Shown one piece after another: positions 60,641 to 64,000 of a stretch of 64,000 bases of DNA. A program made the translations under genes and the position numbers. The DNA lies in the NCBI RefSeq assembly GCF_949987515.2, contig NC_082694.2, positions 56,914,080-56,978,079 of the forward strand, in the 5' to 3' direction. The stretch is from Delphinus delphis. Its lineage: Eukaryota > Chordata > Mammalia > Artiodactyla > Delphinidae. Below the pieces are notes generated by a model. The model worked only from the letters and a program-made list of their open reading frames with translations, did no database searches and was not told where the DNA came from. How positions within the stretch are numbered: the first letter of the stretch is position 1; every line of letters begins with the position of its first letter.

Positions 60641-61902
60641 TCCTTTGTATCCAGTGGTAATTGTGATAATTTTAATGTGGCTGATTTTAAAAAGTGGCTC
60701 CGAATCTAAAGATGGCCAGGACAAAGGAGAGGACATTGCATTTTGAGAGATCTAATGCCTTTGCCATTAAAACCCCTGTAATTATTTGTATAATATAAAC
60801 ATCTACAAATAAATTAATTGGTTTAATGCAGTCTGGCTTGTAAACTGAAAATTTTCACTTCTATTCAATAGAAAAATAACAGGAAAGAGAGCAGCTATTA
60901 ACTTGACCTTGCAAGAGCTATATCTTGTGGCTCTCAGAGGGCAAAGGATCTACTGACCTTGTGAATTTTCACCTCCATTCATCCTTTGGACAGTTATAAT
61001 TTTTTCACCAACTGTGTGCTAAGTCATCATTCTCATGACTGGGTCTCCATAAAACCTATGAAGACACATAACATCAGTGCTTTATAGCTTACAGTCTTAA
61101 AATTTAAATCCTTGTATCTTCTACATGCTTAGGATTAGCTCCCTTTCTTTCAAATGCTTGGAGAATCTATTTTCAACCTTTCTCTCCTGGACTCCACTGC
61201 CCCTGCCCTTTCCCACTCCACCACTCCTCTTGCACCTTTCAACAGCTCCAACTATTCTGTAATACGTGTGACATATCAAATCTGTTTTCTCTGAAAAGGG
61301 GATCATTCTCTGTTGCAGAATTTGGGACCTTTTTTCTTAAATCAAGGAGAGCACCAGAACGTTCCCTGAAAGAAAAAGAAAAATTAAAAACTGCTTAATT
61401 CTAAAATCACTTAATTATCTCTTAGCCTGCAGCTCACTTCATATTAAAAAAAACCCTCCAAAATCCAACTCTCCATAAAAGATGCTTTTAATTCACCCTT
61501 TGCCAGAAAACACTGACTTCTTTACTGAAGGAAGTCCTGAGTGTTTACTATTTAATTCCCAAACCACATCATTGATTTACCTTTTCTTCTACCTGCAGAT
61601 ACTTGTTACTTTCCATCATTAAGAACACAGATCTTAAACTAAAAAAAAGGCTAAAGATTAACAGGCTTAACATACATATACTACAGAAGGTGACTGCTCT
61701 GTGTTGTCAGACATTAAATCAAGCTGTGTAAGAGTTTCTTTCTTGGTTGGCTGACAACAGAGCAGCGAGCTATGTGAGGAGAATACTGTAGTATTTCTCT
61801 TGGGCACTTTGACAATCAAGTGTGATAAGTCACATACCATTTTGTGTGCCAAGGCAAGTACAATTTAAAAAAGAAAGCTCCTCTTAGTTGGTGAGATTAG
61901 TA
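60641..61902. other. Unrecognised non-coding sequence
   Basis: No gene or repeat family recognised. Confidence 0.45.
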
Positions 61903-62130
61903 GGAGAGTGTTCTTTTTTTTTTTTGTGGTACGCGGGCCTCTCACTGCTGTGGCCTCTCCCGTTGCGGAGCACAGGCTCTGGACGTGCAAGCTCAGCGGC
62001 CATGGCTCACGGGCCCAGCCGCTCCGCGGCATGTGGGATCTTCCCGGACCGGGGCACGAACCTGCGTCCCCTGCATCGGCAGGCGGACTCTCAACCACTG
62101 CGCCACCAGGGAAGCCCGGAGAGTGTTCTT
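61903..62130 (-). mobile_element. CHR SINE, minus strand, perfect 13-bp target duplication
   Basis: Short-form CHR SINE at about 61916-62117, complete from head (plus strand 'ccactgcgccaccagggaag') to the reversed tail (T run 61914-61924). The target duplication ggagagtgttctt is identical at 61903-61915 and 62118-62130. Among the SINEs here it has one of the cleanest bodies, with the CpG-rich 'cggcatgtgggatcttcccg' part and 'gccgctccgcgg' preserved, so it is probably among the youngest. Confidence 0.96.
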
Positions 62131-63750
62131 AAAAAGATGAATTGTATTAACATGCCTTAAAAAAGTCTTTTTTCATCTTTCTGCGAACTAAAAGTATAGA
62201 CCTATATTCTGATCTGATATCTAACATGCTTAGTCTCCTTTGGAGCCAGATATCCATTAAATACTCTGTTTGGGAGAGAAAAATCACTCTTTTGTTTTTT
62301 AGATGATGGATGTCAATATTTTGGATTTTTGTACAAAAATAACAGACTGGTCCTTGCTGGGTCTAAGTGAAAACTTATCTTCTAGGGCCAAAGAACCACA
62401 CCAGCCCCATCTATGTACACACACACACACACCTGCCAGTATATATTTGCATAAATAATTTGGGGAAGAGAGTCTGTGAGGATAGAAATTTAGTGTACAG
62501 GTATCCAAGGTAAGAAAGAGAACACTAGAGAGAGCTGCCTCTAGTTCCACAAGGGTTGCGTTGGACTAAGTCTGCATCTCTTTCTCTCTGGTTCTGCTTC
62601 AAATATAGTACATCCTAGTTTGGGCACCATCAGGACTGAAAGGTCATCATCCTGTCTTGAGTATCCTGTGCGTTTTCTGATTCATGCATCCCAGGACACG
62701 GCACCCTGGGCAAAGTGATAATCCCCTGATGAACAATGCAGAACATAGAGGAGAGCTTGATGCCTGGTGGGGCATGGCAGATGCCCCCATATATACTGGA
62801 TGCCATGCTGAGGCCTGGTGGGTGAATGACAGTGCCTGGTGAGCACACACTATGTACGTGCTGTGAGACATCTCCCAGGCACTTGGCAGGAATGTTCTCT
62901 AAGAGGCTACCCAAACAGGGAAGCGTATTCCCTGCCCTGGTTGGGTGACCTCAAGAACTACAGCAGTGGTTTCGGTTAGAGGGGACTGAGGGCTGCAGGG
63001 AGCTGACAGGACTGGTGCAAATTTGATGAAGACCAGTTAATCTGAGTTATTTAAGACATACATATCTTTTTATGTAAAATGCCTTTTCTGAAAATACTGT
63101 GGCTTTGAATTTACAGATTTAATTAAAGTGTTTATTTTCCTAATCTTTAAAAGCTTTGTGAAAAATACTCCTCTTAGAATTGGGTTCCGGGCAAAAGCAG
63201 TTTACCTTCAGCAAACTTGGGACTTTGTTGTGTCATAAAATATCCCCAAAGCCCCACCAGACTATAGGGACAAACGAAAACACATTAGTATGAAAACTCA
63301 AATTCCACTACCTGAATGCCTGTACATCCTCACAGGAACCTCATTCCATGGCTGGTGGGATTTGCAGTAGTTCTGCTGTGAGGAGACTGAGGTATTGATG
63401 TGCTAGTGATGAGTCTGCTTCTGCCTTGGATGACCTTGTGTTCCTTAAAGGCACTCCTGTTCCTTAAAGGGACTAGAGCCTTTTCTTTAACCCCATTCTC
63501 CATGCTTGATGTTCTGGTAACTGTAATTACCTCCTGTAGAGGGCTGGACCCAGAGGAGGGAGTACTTGCTTCATCCTCCACCACTGCTGTAAATTCATCC
63601 TTGCGGCCATGATGTCATTGCCAGTCAGATCTGATATTGTCCATTGTGGTATCTTACCTTCTGGGTGACTCTCTAACCCACCCAGGATATCATTAGTGAT
63701 TCTAATCCCCATTTGAGTCTTCCTTGCTCTCCCAGGGCTGCCCTCTACAC
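62131..63750. other. Unrecognised sequence with a short (AC)n
   Basis: No gene recognised. (AC)9 lies at about 62414-62432. Around 62760-62860 the phrase 'gcctggtg' recurs three times without a regular period. Confidence 0.45.
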
Positions 63751-63881
63751 TGATGCTTCTCAAACTGAAATATGCACATGAAACCCATGGAGATCTTGTT
63801 GCAGTGAAGAATCTGATCACTAGGTCTAGGGTGGGGCCTGTAGTTCAGCTGATGCTGCTTGTCCAGGGACTGCACTTTGAG
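63751..63881 (-). mobile_element. MER20-like hAT transposon, minus strand
   Basis: Reversed MER20: 'gatgcttctcaaactgaaat', 'atggagatcttgttgcagtg', 'aggtctagggtggggcctgt', 'cagctgatgctgcttgtcca', ending 'gggactgcactttgag'. Non-autonomous and ancient. Confidence 0.75.
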
Positions 63882-64000
63882 TAAAAAGGCTTCTTTACCC
63901 AGAGTGCTTCCTCCTCATACTTCTTCCTGCTGGGTCTCAGATTCCTCCCCCTTCTTTCTGATTCCTTTTCCCAAAGTCCTTACATACTTTTGTTGGGTTA
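63882..64000. other. Unrecognised C/T-rich edge
   Basis: No feature recognised at the window edge. Confidence 0.45.

Noticed and set aside
1..64000. CRISPR arrays, operons, phage or bacterial features
   Set aside because: None seen; the repeat content is wholly mammalian, and the tandem repeats found are two-copy or microsatellite.

Overview
This window is nuclear DNA from a placental mammal, very probably a cetacean (whale or dolphin). The main clue is a set of tRNA-derived SINEs of the CHR family (5' end like ggcttccctggtggcgcagt), several nearly intact with clear target-site duplications. CHR SINEs are known from cetaceans, hippos and ruminants. No Bov-B or Bov-tA element, the mark of a ruminant genome, was seen. 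The older background is the normal placental set: L2, MIR, L1M, MaLR (MLT1) LTRs, MER5A and MER20.

I found no intact protein-coding gene, no convincing exon and no structural RNA gene. The open reading frames are short (203 codons at most). The long ones are L1 ORF2 debris, SINE read-through or chance, and many lack an ATG. The window is best read as intergenic or deep intronic sequence. The only trace of a cellular gene is a dead processed copy of ZMAT2 (38884-39770, minus strand), with its poly(A) tract, AATAAA signal, an internal stop and small deletions.

Layout. 1-6030: mostly unrecognised AT-rich sequence with MIR/L2 fragments and one CHR remnant. 6031-7040: a 5'-truncated L1 with its target duplication. 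9765-10475: one MaLR LTR inserted in antiparallel orientation into another. 10480-11170: an unclassified block with a TATA-like motif. 17063-21130: a CHR SINE, an L2 piece, an orphan L1 5'UTR holding another CHR, and a long L2-like stretch holding a MIR. 22021-25750: (GT)n, a CHR SINE, L2 and an MLT1 LTR. 28300-29525: old L1 and MIR. 31996-38607: L1 fragments, a MER5A with 8-bp target duplication, and a 2.4-kb L1 split by a CHR SINE. 38884-44770: the ZMAT2 copy, L2 fragments, a DNA transposon and an old L1 inserted in L2. 50030-52660: decayed L1-like sequence. 54435-58755: MIR, L2, MER5A, then two L1 3' ends joined head to head beside an older L1 3' end. 60453-63881: two SINEs and a MER20.

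No genes act together here. What can be read is insertion history: old L2/MIR, then MaLR, hAT and L1M elements, then younger L1s, then CHR SINEs landing in the L1s. I saw no sign of an undescribed functional system. The most unusual structure is the head-to-head L1 pair at 56617-57770.
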